From Sorangium cellulosum So ce56 (GTDB lineage Bacteria > Myxococcota_A > Polyangia > Polyangiales > Polyangiaceae), in assembly GCF_000067165.1 (NCBI RefSeq), contig NC_010162.1, positions 2,604,001 to 2,668,000 on the forward strand: a DNA stretch of 64,000 nucleotides, written 5' to 3'. Position numbers and translations under genes: made by a program. This document shows positions 8,910-17,379 of this stretch, piece by piece. The notes under the pieces were generated by a model that was given only the letters and a program-made list of their open reading frames with translations, made no database searches and was not told the DNA's origin. Every line of letters begins with the position of its first letter. Position 1 is the stretch's first letter.

Positions 8910-8933
8910 CCGGCCCCGCTCGCGCGGGGCCGG
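8910..8933 (+). terminator. Strong GC hairpin after the aldolase gene
   Basis: Perfect 10-base arms CCGGCCCCGC / GCGGGGCCGG with a TCGC loop start 16 bases after the aldolase stop codon. No U-tract follows, as is common in very GC-rich genomes, so intrinsic termination is likely but not certain. Confidence 0.55.
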
Positions 8934-9002
8934 GGCGACGCCTGTCTCGCCTCGCCGCGGCGACACCGCGGCGTGTCGATCATCCCGCAAGCGGCTGGCT
9001 GC

Positions 9003-9416
9003 TCACGAGGGCGACGGGTGCGCCGCGCTCAGCGAGCGGGCCGGCGCCGTCACGGCAGGGCGGCGGCGAGGCAGCCGGGAGAGCGGCAGGCCGAAGAGGC
9101 CGAGTGCGGTGAGCTCGATCCCCAGCACGGGCAGGAAAGCGAAGCCCGAACCCCCGGTGGCAAGGAACTGCACGAGGGCGATCGGGGCCGCGACCGACAG
9201 GAGCGCTGTCGGGTACGTGACGCCGTGAAGCAACGCGAGCAGCACGCCGACGATCCCCACCGTGAGACAGCCGTCGACGCTGGGGGTCATGTCCAGCGCG
9301 CCCGGCGTGCGCAGCGCGGCGCGGATCCACAGCAGGGAGCCAGTCCCCAGGAGGACCATCGCGATCGGCAGGTTGGCCGAGGAGCGGGTCGTCATCTTCG
9401 GTATCTGGAAAGCCAT
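9003..9416 (-). CDS. Small multi-pass membrane protein, function unknown
   Basis: A 137-residue protein from ATG 9416 with about three to four hydrophobic segments (IAMVLLGTGSLLWI; LTVGIVGVLLALLHGV; ALLSVAAPIALVQFLA; FLPVLGIELTALGLFGLPL) and a basic, Pro/Ala-rich tail likely to be cytoplasmic. There is no recognisable catalytic motif. Upstream in-frame codons exist but are Pro/Gly-rich and not hydrophobic, so the ATG just before IPKMTTRSS is preferred. No functional link to the aldolase, which converges on it, is evident. Confidence 0.65.
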   Translation of the reverse strand: MAFQIPKMTTRSSANLPIAMVLLGTGSLLWIRAALRTPGALDMTPSVDGCLTVGIVGVLLALLHGVTYPTALLSVAAPIALVQFLATGGSGFAFLPVLGIELTALGLFGLPLSRLPRRRPAVTAPARSLSAAHPSPS

Positions 9417-9545
9417 GGTTCCGGCCACGACAGCACGCGATGTGCCATCTCGGCTCCCGGGCGGCGGCGGGCCGGCCGGCGCGCCGCGCGATGCAGGGAG
9501 TGCGGGGCGGCGCACGCCTTGCGCGTCACGAGCTCCCCGGTCCCA

Positions 9546-9911
9546 TCAGGGCGAGGGCGGGCCGGGCTCCTCGCCGGCGCCGGGCTCGCCAGCGTCAGGG
9601 CGCTCGTGCGTTCGTGGTGGACGCGCCGGCTCGACGGGAGCGAGCCGGATGCCCAGGTTCAGGAGCTTCACACAGTCCTGCTCGCACGTGGGCCGCCCGC
9701 CGGGGAGAAGCGAGCAGTGTGCGACCTCGACGGACTCCTCGGAGCGGCCGTCGACGACAAGTCGACACCGCACGGGAGCCCCGGTCCGTGGACAGACCAG
9801 GGGAGTCTCCGAGGTGTGGTAATGCCGCCGGGCGAGCAGACTTCTCGTCCCGACGATCAACGCCACGACGCCTCCAGCTGCCGCCAGCAGCACGACGAGC
9901 CAGTCTGCCAT
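9546..9911 (-). CDS. Single-pass membrane protein with a Cys-rich domain
   Basis: A 121-residue protein: one transmembrane helix at the N-terminus (WLVVLLAAAGGVVALIVG), then a compact domain with six cysteines (CPRTGAPVRC ... AHC ... TCEQDC) followed by a Pro/Glu-rich acidic tail. The Cys spacing suggests a metal site or disulfide-bonded fold. ATG 9911 has a G-rich ribosome-binding stretch (AGGGGG) five bases upstream. The divergent neighbour at 10283 is another small protein that begins its Cys region with CPRR, so the two may be distantly related. Family not recognised. Confidence 0.65.
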   Translation of the reverse strand: MADWLVVLLAAAGGVVALIVGTRSLLARRHYHTSETPLVCPRTGAPVRCRLVVDGRSEESVEVAHCSLLPGGRPTCEQDCVKLLNLGIRLAPVEPARPPRTHERPDAGEPGAGEEPGPPSP

Positions 9912-10282
9912 CGCGACCCCCTGTGAAGAGACCTGCGGCGCCCACCGCAGCACGTACGATGCAGCAAGGGGTGCGCCATGCGCTTCGCCGGGGCGTGGGC
10001 CAGCCGGCGCGGCAGGGCCCGTCCCTCGTGTCGTCGTGGATGCATTCCGCGCGCCTCTCGGCGCAGGGCGTGCGCCCCGGAACCCGGGACGAGGAGCAGC
10101 AGCCCGCCCCGCCGCTGAGAGATGACGTGAGGAGCCGTGAAGAAGCATGAGAATCGACGGCAACAGGCGCGATCCGGGTGCGGTCCCGGCGGCTCGCCGT
10201 GGCGGCGCCGCGGGTCGACGTCTTCCGGCTCGCTGATTGCAAAACGCCCTTCATCGGCAGATGGCCGCGGGAGGAGGTCGCC
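9912..10282. other. Divergent intergenic region
   Basis: About 370 bases between two divergently transcribed small Cys-protein genes. It should hold both promoters. No convincing promoter element, dyad or additional gene was identified. Confidence 0.5.
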
Positions 10283-10504
10283 ATGGCCTGTCATCTGGAA
10301 GAATCGGACAAGCTGGTGTGGATCGAGGTCGAGGGGGGTGGCACCGAGCCACGGACGGTGCGCTGCCCGCGGCGGGCGGCGACGGTGGACGCGCGGGAGT
10401 GCTTCGCCTGCCCGCGCTACGCGACGCTCGCGATCCATCCGAGCGGAAAGAAGGTCTATCTCGTCTGCGAGCCGTTCGACGAGGAGCCGAGCGAGCCCTC
10501 GTAG
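10283..10504 (+). CDS. Small Cys-rich protein, possible zinc ribbon
   Basis: A 73-residue cytoplasmic protein. Four cysteines lie in VRCPRR ... ECFACPRY ... LVCEP, i.e. one Cys, a CxxC pair and a final Cys, a layout compatible with a zinc-ribbon-like fold. An additional Cys is at residue 3. ATG 10283 has an excellent GGAGGAGG site seven bases upstream, which fixes the start. The C-terminus is acidic (FDEEPSEPS). It is divergent from the Cys-rich membrane protein at 9546-9911. The family is not recognised; proteins of this size and layout are common in myxobacteria without known role. Confidence 0.75.
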   Translation: MACHLEESDKLVWIEVEGGGTEPRTVRCPRRAATVDARECFACPRYATLAIHPSGKKVYLVCEPFDEEPSEPS

Positions 10505-10529
10505 CGGCGCGCGAGCCCGGGAGCGCCCC

Positions 10530-11462
10530 TCACGACCTCCCGTCCCCGATGGCTGCGTTCACGCGGCGCGGGCGCCTCAGATCGCGCAGCTTCTCCAGCT
10601 CGAAGAACCCCGCGAACGCGACGCCGAGCAGCGGGTACGGGAACAGGATCGCCATCGTGAGCAGCACGCCGAGATGGAAGAGCCACGCGGCGCCGCAGAA
10701 GACGACCGCGACGCGCCGGCTGAACAGGGCGAGCGGCGCGCCGAGCTCCATGGCCAGGCTGGCGAGCGCGAGCGGCGGAAACAGGAACCGGTAGCGGACG
10801 AGCGCGCCGCCGAGCGGAGAGTGCGTGTCGCCGAGCGCGATCTTCCGGACGTTGTCGTAAGCGATGTAGTTGCGGAGGATGTCGCTCGTCGCCCAGTCGA
10901 GGCCGCTGTTGCGGAGCTTCGTGACCCCGGCGATGAAATACGACATCACCGTGATCGCGCAGAAGAGCCGGATCGGCCAGCCATAGCGGCCGTCCGGCGC
11001 CGGCGCCGGGGTGCCGGCGCGGCGCGCCGCGCGCGCGTCGAGCGAGTGCGCGTCCGCCGCGGCCCCGAGGCCGAGCGCGATGACGTGGAGCGCGAGGAGG
11101 TTCTCGGTGTGGAACACCATGCCCCAGGAGCTCCGGTAGCTCAGCACCCAGAGCAGGAGCGCGCCGAAGAGGGGCCCGGCGACGCGGAACCGGTAGCCCG
11201 CCACGAACGCCGCGCCGGCGGCGATCGCCGCGCCAAGGAGGCTCCGCACCGCCCAGAGGGGGAGCGGCGCGGACAGCACCGAGACCACGCCGACGGGCCT
11301 GAAGCTCTCCAGGGGCAGGTGGCTCACCCGCTGGAAGTGCACCGCGCGGACGCAGAGGTACACGAGGGCGAAGCCGCCGACCAGGAGCCGCAAGAGCGCG
11401 AGCCGCTCGGCGGGCGCCTCGGCGAAGAAGGCGCGGTCGAGCCGCGCAAGCAGCCGCCTCAT
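10530..11462 (-). CDS. HTTM-domain integral membrane protein (vitamin K-dependent carboxylase-like)
   Basis: A 310-residue protein with about seven to eight membrane helices and the HTTM signature: N-terminal RLALLRLLVGGFALVYLCVRA, the SWGMVFHTENLLALHVIALGLG helix, and the strongly conserved FIAGVTKLRNSGLDWATSDILRNYIAYDN segment. HTTM proteins are the membrane part shared with gamma-glutamyl carboxylase; bacterial members are mostly uncharacterised. The carboxylase active-site Lys and C-terminal luminal domain are not evident, so carboxylation is not implied. Its ATG overlaps the upstream stop as ATGA (11459-11462), showing translational coupling to the 11459-12034 gene. Confidence 0.88.
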   Translation of the reverse strand: MRRLLARLDRAFFAEAPAERLALLRLLVGGFALVYLCVRAVHFQRVSHLPLESFRPVGVVSVLSAPLPLWAVRSLLGAAIAAGAAFVAGYRFRVAGPLFGALLLWVLSYRSSWGMVFHTENLLALHVIALGLGAAADAHSLDARAARRAGTPAPAPDGRYGWPIRLFCAITVMSYFIAGVTKLRNSGLDWATSDILRNYIAYDNVRKIALGDTHSPLGGALVRYRFLFPPLALASLAMELGAPLALFSRRVAVVFCGAAWLFHLGVLLTMAILFPYPLLGVAFAGFFELEKLRDLRRPRRVNAAIGDGRS

Positions 11463-12034
11463 CGCGCGCCCACCTTGCACGTCGCGTGGAGCTTGGCGTC
11501 GATCGGGGCCTCCTGCCCCTCGAAGAACGCGACGGCATCGAAGGTGTCGGTCCGGATCTCGACCGCGACGACGTCCGCGTAGCGGTCCTCTTGCGCGACG
11601 CGCGACGCGATGCCGCGGCAGAGCGCGCGGGCCGCGCGGGCGCCCTGGCGGATGCTCTGCGCCAGCGTGGCCTTGGCCTGCAGCACCTCCTCGCTGCCCA
11701 CGAGGCGCGGCGGGATCGGCCGCCGCCCGCCCCGGGAGTCCACGCCGACGGCGCGCTCCACGGCGGTGCGCGCGTCGTGGCGGCCCCACGAGAACATCGG
11801 GTAGGTGGACAGCGGAAAGCTGTCCACCGGAGGGCGGCGGAACAGCGGGGCGAGCATGAGGAGCAGGAACGCGGCGGTCACGCCGTACGCGTACGCCCGG
11901 CGCTCGCCGAGGCGAGCGGCCCCGCGCGGGCTCGATCCACCGCCTTCCCCGGCGCCCACGGCGCCGCCCCGCGGGCTCGGTCCACCGCCCGCGCCGGCGC
12001 TCGCGACGGCCTCTCCCTCGCCGCCCGCGCTCAC
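11459..12034 (-). CDS. Single-pass membrane protein, partner of the HTTM protein
   Basis: A 191-residue protein: a Gly/Ala/Ser-rich N-terminus, one transmembrane helix (YGVTAAFLLLMLAPLF, about 50-65), then PPVDSFPLSTYPMFS, a motif that recurs in proteins encoded beside HTTM genes, and a soluble domain ending FFEGQEAPIDAKLHATCKV. The start is GTG 12034, whose GTGA overlaps the TGA of the upstream gene (12031-12033); the stop in turn overlaps the HTTM start. These double overlaps make it the middle gene of a tightly coupled three-gene operon and argue for a membrane complex. Function unknown. Confidence 0.8.
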   Translation of the reverse strand: MSAGGEGEAVASAGAGGGPSPRGGAVGAGEGGGSSPRGAARLGERRAYAYGVTAAFLLLMLAPLFRRPPVDSFPLSTYPMFSWGRHDARTAVERAVGVDSRGGRRPIPPRLVGSEEVLQAKATLAQSIRQGARAARALCRGIASRVAQEDRYADVVAVEIRTDTFDAVAFFEGQEAPIDAKLHATCKVGAR

Positions 12035-14472
12035 AGAGGCCCCGCCGCCGGCGCGCTCCGCCCTGGCACGAGCCCGAGCATCCGGCCCCCATGGCCGAGC
12101 GCGGCCCAGGCGTGCTGCACGTAATCGATGCGGATCCGGGGAGACGCCATGCTCTCGCTGAAGCCCCCCTCGATGATCACGTCGCGGCTGCAGGCGAAGC
12201 AGGTCGCGGGCGACCACTGCTGCCGCACGAGGAACCCGAGCACCCGCCGCATCAGCGCCTGATCGGAAGCGAGGTCCTCGCCGCGCGCCTCCTTGACCGC
12301 CATCGCCGCGGCGAGCGCCTCGCCGAACCCCGCCGTCGCCGTGTTGTGCGGCGGCAGCACGTTGCCGAACCCGTACCCTCCCACGAGATCGGGCGTCACC
12401 TCGCTGTCCTCGTCGAGCACGAGCCGCGACTTGAACGCCACGTAATCGAGGCAGAACCGCTCGTAGTCGTCGCGGCGGTGATGCCCGAGCGCCGCGCGCG
12501 CCGCGAGGCAGTGCCAGTTCTCCTCCATATACACGAAATCACTGGCGAAATGGTCCCAGTAGCGGTTCGCGTAGTAGTCCATGGCGCGATCGACGGCGGC
12601 GCGAACGGCGGCCGCGGGCGGGTACTCGGGGCTCGGCTCGCGGGCGGCGAGCGCCTCCAGCAGCGTCAGCGCGAGCACCGACTGGCCTCCCTCGTAGAGC
12701 TGCGTCGGGCCGAGGACGGGCGCGACGCGCGCGAGGTCGAGCTGCGGCGCGAACCCGCCGTCGTCCCGCTGCGTGGCGAGCACCATGCGGGCGAGCCGCC
12801 CGATGAGCGCGTCGTGCGTTCCGTGCGCGTCGCGGCACGTGAGGAACGTGACAAGGCTCAGCGCCGTGGGGTTGAGGCCCGCGATCGTCCCGGGGCTGTC
12901 CTTGGGGTAGAAGAGCGCGCCGACGGAGTCGCCTTCTCCGGCCTTGCGCTCGAGCTTCGCGAGCAGCCCGAGCGAGCGCTGCACCACCTTCGCGAGCTCC
13001 GGCGACGTGGGCGCGCCCTCGGCGCCGGCGCCGAGCTCGCACAGGGCGAGCGTCGTGCCGGCCTGCCGCGCGATCGAGAACCCGTCGAACGAGGCGCGCC
13101 CGGTGAACGGGTCGACGATGTAGCGGAACATGCCGTCCTTCCGCTGCGCCCCGAGGATGTAGCGCTGGGCCGCGGCCGCCGCCTGCTGCGCCGTCGCCTC
13201 GGTGAGCGGGACCGACGGCTCTCCGATCCGCGACAGGAGGTGGAGCGCGCCCTCGGCGTCGACGGCGTAGCTGAGCGTCTCGACCCGCACGAGGCCGTCC
13301 CGGAGCGCGGCGCCGCCGGCGGTGGGGCCGCCGGGCGGCTCGGGCTCGCCGAGGGCGCGGCGCAGGACCGCGAGGTCCACGCCGAAGCGGAAGTCGGGGA
13401 CGCCGGCCAGCGGCGCATTGGTGTTGAACGCGTCGAGCGCGATGAGCTGCCACGGCATGAGGCACCGCTCCGCGAGGCAGAGGCCGTCGAGCCCGGGGCG
13501 CAGCGACAGCCCGTCGAGGCCCGGGCCGGGGGAGGCGAGCGGCTGCGTGGCCGAGACCACGTCGATCTTGAGCGGGCCGCGCAGGGCCTCGGCGAGCGCG
13601 CCGCGCAGCGCCGCCGCGGCGTCCTCGCCCGGCGCGGGCTGGAGGCAGCGGGTCGCGACGGCGGCGCGCTCGGGGTCGCGGCCGGGGGCGAGGTGGGTGA
13701 CGACGAGGGTGGGGCGGCCGGGCTCCGGGGGCGCGGCGCACGCGGCCGGCGCCGTGGTCATGAGCGAGGGCGCCTTGGCCGGCGCCGGCGGGAGCGCGTC
13801 GAAGGAAGAGAGCGCCTCGCGCAGCGCCGCCCCGGTGCGCGACGGCGCGCCGCCCGGCACGGGCACGACGTCGGCCTTGGCGACGCGGTGACGGAAGAGC
13901 AGCGAGAGGGCGGCCAGGACGAGCAGCGCGGCGAGCGCGGAGAGCGCGGGCGAGGGCCGGCGCTTCGCGCGGAGCAGGCGGAGGCCGCCGGTCGAGGCGA
14001 CGCCCCAGCACGCGAACGGCAGCGTGAGCAGCGTGACGACCGCCCAGACCGCGAGCAGCGCCGCCGCGATGCCGGTGCCGAGGCCGCGGTTCAGCGAGGC
14101 GACGTAGACGGCGGAGGAGAGGAGCCCGAAGCTCAGGAAGGCGAGGTAGCCGAGCGAGCAGAACGACGTCACGCGGAAGGCGCGCGGCGCGAGCGGGTGG
14201 GCGAGGAGCGAGAGGACGGCGGTCGCGGCGTGGAGCAGCGCGAGCGCGGCGGTGACCACGGCGAAGAGCGTCCACGGCCGGAAGGGGAGGGAGAGCGCGG
14301 CCCAGGCGAAGACGGGGGCGTGCAGGGCGCTGAGCAGCCCGACGGCCCAGTGGCGGGGCTGCGGGGGCGTGGAGGCGGCGCCGCGGCTGGCGAGTGTGGG
14401 GGATTCGGCCGGGGGGGCGCTGTCCTGGAGCGGCTCCGAGGGCGGGGGGGGATCGGTGTCGGGCGCCTGCAT
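12031..14472 (-). CDS. Membrane protein with C-terminal alpha/alpha-toroid-like domain
   Basis: About 813 residues from ATG 14472. The N-terminal third has about five hydrophobic helices (VGLLSALHAPVFAWAALSL; LFAVVTAALALLHAATAVLSLL; FCSLGYLAFLSFGLLSSAVYV; ALLAVWAVVTLLTLPFACWGV; LAALLVLAALSLLF). The C-terminal half looks like an alpha/alpha barrel of the terpene-cyclase/glycosidase kind, with repeated motifs QRKDGMFRYIVDP, TQRDDGGFAPQLDLA and YYANRYWDHFASDFVYMEENWHCLAARAAL. No catalytic residues can be assigned. The TGA overlaps the GTG of the next gene. It heads the three-gene HTTM operon; a covalent modification or processing role at the membrane is speculation. Confidence 0.82.
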   Translation of the reverse strand: MQAPDTDPPPPSEPLQDSAPPAESPTLASRGAASTPPQPRHWAVGLLSALHAPVFAWAALSLPFRPWTLFAVVTAALALLHAATAVLSLLAHPLAPRAFRVTSFCSLGYLAFLSFGLLSSAVYVASLNRGLGTGIAAALLAVWAVVTLLTLPFACWGVASTGGLRLLRAKRRPSPALSALAALLVLAALSLLFRHRVAKADVVPVPGGAPSRTGAALREALSSFDALPPAPAKAPSLMTTAPAACAAPPEPGRPTLVVTHLAPGRDPERAAVATRCLQPAPGEDAAAALRGALAEALRGPLKIDVVSATQPLASPGPGLDGLSLRPGLDGLCLAERCLMPWQLIALDAFNTNAPLAGVPDFRFGVDLAVLRRALGEPEPPGGPTAGGAALRDGLVRVETLSYAVDAEGALHLLSRIGEPSVPLTEATAQQAAAAAQRYILGAQRKDGMFRYIVDPFTGRASFDGFSIARQAGTTLALCELGAGAEGAPTSPELAKVVQRSLGLLAKLERKAGEGDSVGALFYPKDSPGTIAGLNPTALSLVTFLTCRDAHGTHDALIGRLARMVLATQRDDGGFAPQLDLARVAPVLGPTQLYEGGQSVLALTLLEALAAREPSPEYPPAAAVRAAVDRAMDYYANRYWDHFASDFVYMEENWHCLAARAALGHHRRDDYERFCLDYVAFKSRLVLDEDSEVTPDLVGGYGFGNVLPPHNTATAGFGEALAAAMAVKEARGEDLASDQALMRRVLGFLVRQQWSPATCFACSRDVIIEGGFSESMASPRIRIDYVQHAWAALGHGGRMLGLVPGRSAPAAGPL

Positions 14473-14659
14473 GGTGCGGCGACGCTTAACACGGCGCCTG
14501 GCGCGCACGATCACCGCCGTCGCTCGGCCGCGGCGTGAGGGGCGGGCGGGCCTCGTCGCGCTTGCGCGGGGCGGCGACCGCGAGCCCCGGGGCCGAGGCG
14601 CGCGGGGCTTTACGCCGAGGGCGCTCCGGAGGGCGAGACGCGTGGAGCCTTCGTCCGAC

Positions 14660-15934
14660 TCAATTATTGACGCAGCTGATGAGGGCGCCGGCGTCCGCGC
14701 AGATCGCGGACATCTCTGTTCCTCCGTTCCTGCAGGAGAGCCAGGCGACGTCGGCGAGGTGGTGGAGGCCGACCACCCGGCCCGTGCCGGCGTCGATGAT
14801 CGGCGACCCGCTCGAGCCCCCTTCGCTGTCGCACGAGTAGCCGATCTGCGATCCGGAGAGCGTGCCGGAGTAGGTCTGATCGAGCGCGTCCACCTGGCAG
14901 CGGAGGGTATGCGCGTCATCCCTCCAGAACCCGATCTCTTTCGGGCGCCCAGCCGGGTGCTGGATGAAGTTGATGGGGTTGCCGACGCGGGGTGCCTTCG
15001 TCGTCGGGGTGAGCACGCCCCAGGTCGTCTGAGGGTTGCCCGGCAGCCTTATCAGCGTGTAATCGAGGCCGCCTCTGGAGCGGGTGCGGGTCCGGCTGTT
15101 GGTCTTGAGGAGGGAGCCGCCCACGAGGCCCTCGCCTGCCGCCACGGCCGCCGCCGCCGAGCTCTCGCAGGCCGTTCTCTGGTAACCAAAGCGGGTCTCG
15201 AGGCTGTTCGTCTCCTCCTGGGTGCTGATGCAATGGTTGTTGGTGATGAGCGTGGTTCGGTACTTGTCCTCGGTGGCGATCAGCCAGCCCGTGCACAGGT
15301 ACATGCCCGTGCCGCGCGCGAAGAGCAGCCGCGCCACGGGCCTCTGCTGAACGTCGAGCTCCGGGTGACACACGATGGGTTCGCGACCCTCCGTGGCACA
15401 CACGATATCCGGTGTGCCTCCGCCGGGCCTCCTCGCGAGGGCGACGCTGCCCGGCGTCGCCTCGCCCGATGTCACAGGATCCGGGGCGATCGCGATCGTC
15501 CCGTGGCCGATGTCCGCGATCGAAAACCCGTGGCCACCGCCGGTGCTGCTGTGCAGCTCGACGATCGCCGTCTCTCCGTCGATGGCGAACGCCCAGACGT
15601 CGCCGTCCCCGTTCGGGCCGCGGTCCTCGTACCGGAACGACTGCGCGCCGTCGGGGCTCGAGACGGTGACATAATCGCCCTTCGCGAGAGAGAAGTCGTT
15701 GAAGTGCACGCGCACGAACGTTGCGCCCGGCGAGGTGATCGCCTGCTTCCAGCCACCCGCGTACGGGTGGGACGTCTCGGCCGCATACGCGATGACGTCA
15801 CCCGCCCGGAGCGGCTCGGGCGCCGTCTCGAGCTCCTCTGGGTCGTCGGTTCCGCCTGCGCCGGGAGCGTCCACGTTCCCAGCACACCCCGTGAGCGCGA
15901 GGAGCGACCCAGCGACCAGCATCTTTCTGTTCAT
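14660..15934 (-). CDS. Trypsin-fold serine endopeptidase lipoprotein
   Basis: A 424-residue secreted protein with a lipoprotein signal peptide (LLALTGC; acylated Cys17). An N-terminal beta domain (about 40-145) precedes the S1-type protease domain. The triad is visible: His in TNNHC, Asp in GGLDYTLIRL and Ser in EGGSSGSPI. Conserved flanks (CTGWLIATED, FIQHPAGRPKEI) resemble the lysyl/glutamyl endopeptidase group of Lysobacter and Achromobacter rather than digestive trypsin. ATG 15934 is preceded by a run of six G. It probably degrades proteins outside the cell or at the outer membrane, in keeping with a predatory or scavenging life. Confidence 0.9.
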   Translation of the reverse strand: MNRKMLVAGSLLALTGCAGNVDAPGAGGTDDPEELETAPEPLRAGDVIAYAAETSHPYAGGWKQAITSPGATFVRVHFNDFSLAKGDYVTVSSPDGAQSFRYEDRGPNGDGDVWAFAIDGETAIVELHSSTGGGHGFSIADIGHGTIAIAPDPVTSGEATPGSVALARRPGGGTPDIVCATEGREPIVCHPELDVQQRPVARLLFARGTGMYLCTGWLIATEDKYRTTLITNNHCISTQEETNSLETRFGYQRTACESSAAAAVAAGEGLVGGSLLKTNSRTRTRSRGGLDYTLIRLPGNPQTTWGVLTPTTKAPRVGNPINFIQHPAGRPKEIGFWRDDAHTLRCQVDALDQTYSGTLSGSQIGYSCDSEGGSSGSPIIDAGTGRVVGLHHLADVAWLSCRNGGTEMSAICADAGALISCVNN

Positions 15935-16070
15935 TACAACCCCCCTTCGTCCAGAGTCACCGCATGGAAGCGGCGCAAGCGGACGAACCGCATAGGATAA
16001 GAGAGGATGGCGAGCCTGGCAAACACGCCGGCCCGCCGAGCGCCGGGGGTGTCGAGGTGCAGCTGGGGTG

Positions 16071-16646
16071 CTAGGCCTCGAAGATCTCGCGCACGCGGCC
16101 GAGCTCTGCCGGCTCCACGAGCACTTCGAGCCTGTCGCCGGCCTCGAGGATCGTCTGGCCTCGGGGCACGACCGTCCCGCCCTCGCGGTGAATCGCGCGA
16201 ATGAGCACGCCGGCGGGCAGGCCGAGCTCGGCGATACGCTTGCCGACGACGGCGGCCCCGGGCGCGAGCTCGAACGCGCGGGTCCTCGGCTCTGTGCCGG
16301 CGAGGGTGTGGGTCGTCGGATCGTAATGCGCCGCGAGCTCGTTCACCACGGTCTCCGGCGAGAGGGGTGTGTTGGTCGTGTAACCGGCGCGAGCGAGCAA
16401 GTGCGTCGCCACGGGCATCGTCAGCGCAACGAACGCGATGATGACGATGGCCCGGGTGGTGACGGCCGGGTCGTAGAAATGAAGGGCGGACGCCGAGATG
16501 ATGCATGTCATCCCGAACACCGAGGCCTTCGATGTCACCTGGAGGCGCGTGAACAGGTCCGGCATGCGCAGGATGCCCACGGCCGCGAGCAGCATGAAGA
16601 TGCATCCGACGACGAGGAGCGCGCCCTCGACGATAGCGAGGATCAC
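16071..16646 (-). CDS. mrpG: Na+/H+ antiporter subunit MrpG fused to TrkA-C (RCK_C) domain
   Basis: A 191-residue protein. Residues 1-90 are MrpG: three membrane helices and the conserved GILRMPDLFTRLQVTSKASVFGM block. Residues about 115-190 are a TrkA_C/RCK_C domain, recognisable by FELAPGAAVVGKRIAELGLPAGVLIRAIHREGGTVVPRGQTILEAGDRLEVLV. RCK_C domains regulate K+ and other cation transporters by binding small ligands. MrpG is normally about 110-125 residues without this domain. The start overlaps the mrpF stop by four bases (ATGA). The fusion suggests ligand control of the whole Mrp complex, which is inference. Confidence 0.92.
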   Translation of the reverse strand: MILAIVEGALLVVGCIFMLLAAVGILRMPDLFTRLQVTSKASVFGMTCIISASALHFYDPAVTTRAIVIIAFVALTMPVATHLLARAGYTTNTPLSPETVVNELAAHYDPTTHTLAGTEPRTRAFELAPGAAVVGKRIAELGLPAGVLIRAIHREGGTVVPRGQTILEAGDRLEVLVEPAELGRVREIFEA

Positions 16647-16909
16647 GGCGCCTCCCCCTGCCGCTCGAGGTAGTACGCGAACGCGATGGTGCCGAGGAAA
16701 AAGATGAGCGACAGCACCATCACCGCATCGAGGAGGACGCCGTGATTGGTCACCATCGCGTAAAGGGCGATGCCCCCGCTGCCGACCGTCGCCATGAGGT
16801 CCATGGCGATCACGCGGTCGGGGAGGCTCGGCCCTAGCAGGAGGCGGATGAACGCGACGACGAACGCCACCGTGACGACGGCGATCGCGACGAGCAAGAG
16901 CGGGGTCAT
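16643..16909 (-). CDS. mrpF: Na+/H+ antiporter subunit MrpF
   Basis: An 88-residue, three-helix membrane protein with the MrpF/MnhF hallmark LLLGPSLPDRVIAMDLMATVGSGGIALYAM and a C-terminal helix VMVLSLIFFLGTIAFAYYLE. It is a small structural subunit of the seven-component Mrp antiporter, which exchanges cytoplasmic Na+ (or Li+, K+) for protons at the inner membrane. It is translationally coupled to both neighbours: its ATG overlaps the mrpE stop (16906-16909) and its stop overlaps the mrpG start (16643-16646). Confidence 0.95.
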   Translation of the reverse strand: MTPLLLVAIAVVTVAFVVAFIRLLLGPSLPDRVIAMDLMATVGSGGIALYAMVTNHGVLLDAVMVLSLIFFLGTIAFAYYLERQGEAP

Positions 16910-17379
16910 CGGAAGAGCTCCTTCACGCGGCGCTCGAGGTCGCTCTTGATGGTCGCGCGCAGCGCGTCGGCGCTGTCCACGAACATCGCATGGACGAAGA
17001 GGACCGTGCGGTCGCCCGAGACGTCGAGGCCAAAGGTGCCGGGCGTCAGGGCGAGGAGGATCGTCAGCACGGTGATCTCGAAATCGGTCGTCAGATCCAG
17101 GGGGACCGCGACGATGCCGGGGCGGCTCTTTCGCCTGATCGAAATGACGTCGCGGGCGACCCTGAGGTTCGCCCGCACCATCTCTTTCGCATAGAAGAGC
17201 ATGAACGACAGCACCCCTGGCAGCTTCTCGAAATAGGTCGTGGGGCCGATCAGGCGCCGGAGCCAGAGGAGCAAGAGGTACCCGAGGAGGAAGCCGAAGA
17301 CGAGGCCCCCCGCGGTGGCGCGGCCGGTCAGGCCCACCCAGACGATCGCCAGGAACAGATTGAGAACGAGGGCTCTCAT
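16906..17379 (-). CDS. mrpE: Na+/H+ antiporter subunit MrpE
   Basis: A 157-residue protein typical of MrpE: two to three N-terminal helices (LVLNLFLAIVWVGLTG; GLVFGFLLGYLLLLWL), the conserved FMLFYAKEMVRANLRVARDVI segment, and the soluble C-terminal part with LTPGTFGLDVSGDRTVLFVHAMFVDS. MrpE supports assembly and activity of the antiporter. The start is the ATG at 17379, which overlaps the mrpD stop; an in-frame extension upstream is only the shadow of mrpD. Confidence 0.94.
   Translation of the reverse strand: MRALVLNLFLAIVWVGLTGRATAGGLVFGFLLGYLLLLWLRRLIGPTTYFEKLPGVLSFMLFYAKEMVRANLRVARDVISIRRKSRPGIVAVPLDLTTDFEITVLTILLALTPGTFGLDVSGDRTVLFVHAMFVDSADALRATIKSDLERRVKELFR

Noticed and set aside
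11459..12217. Longer 252-residue form of the middle HTTM-operon protein
   Set aside because: The extension overlaps the upstream gene and is Arg/Gly-rich. The GTGA overlap at 12031-12034 gives a better start.
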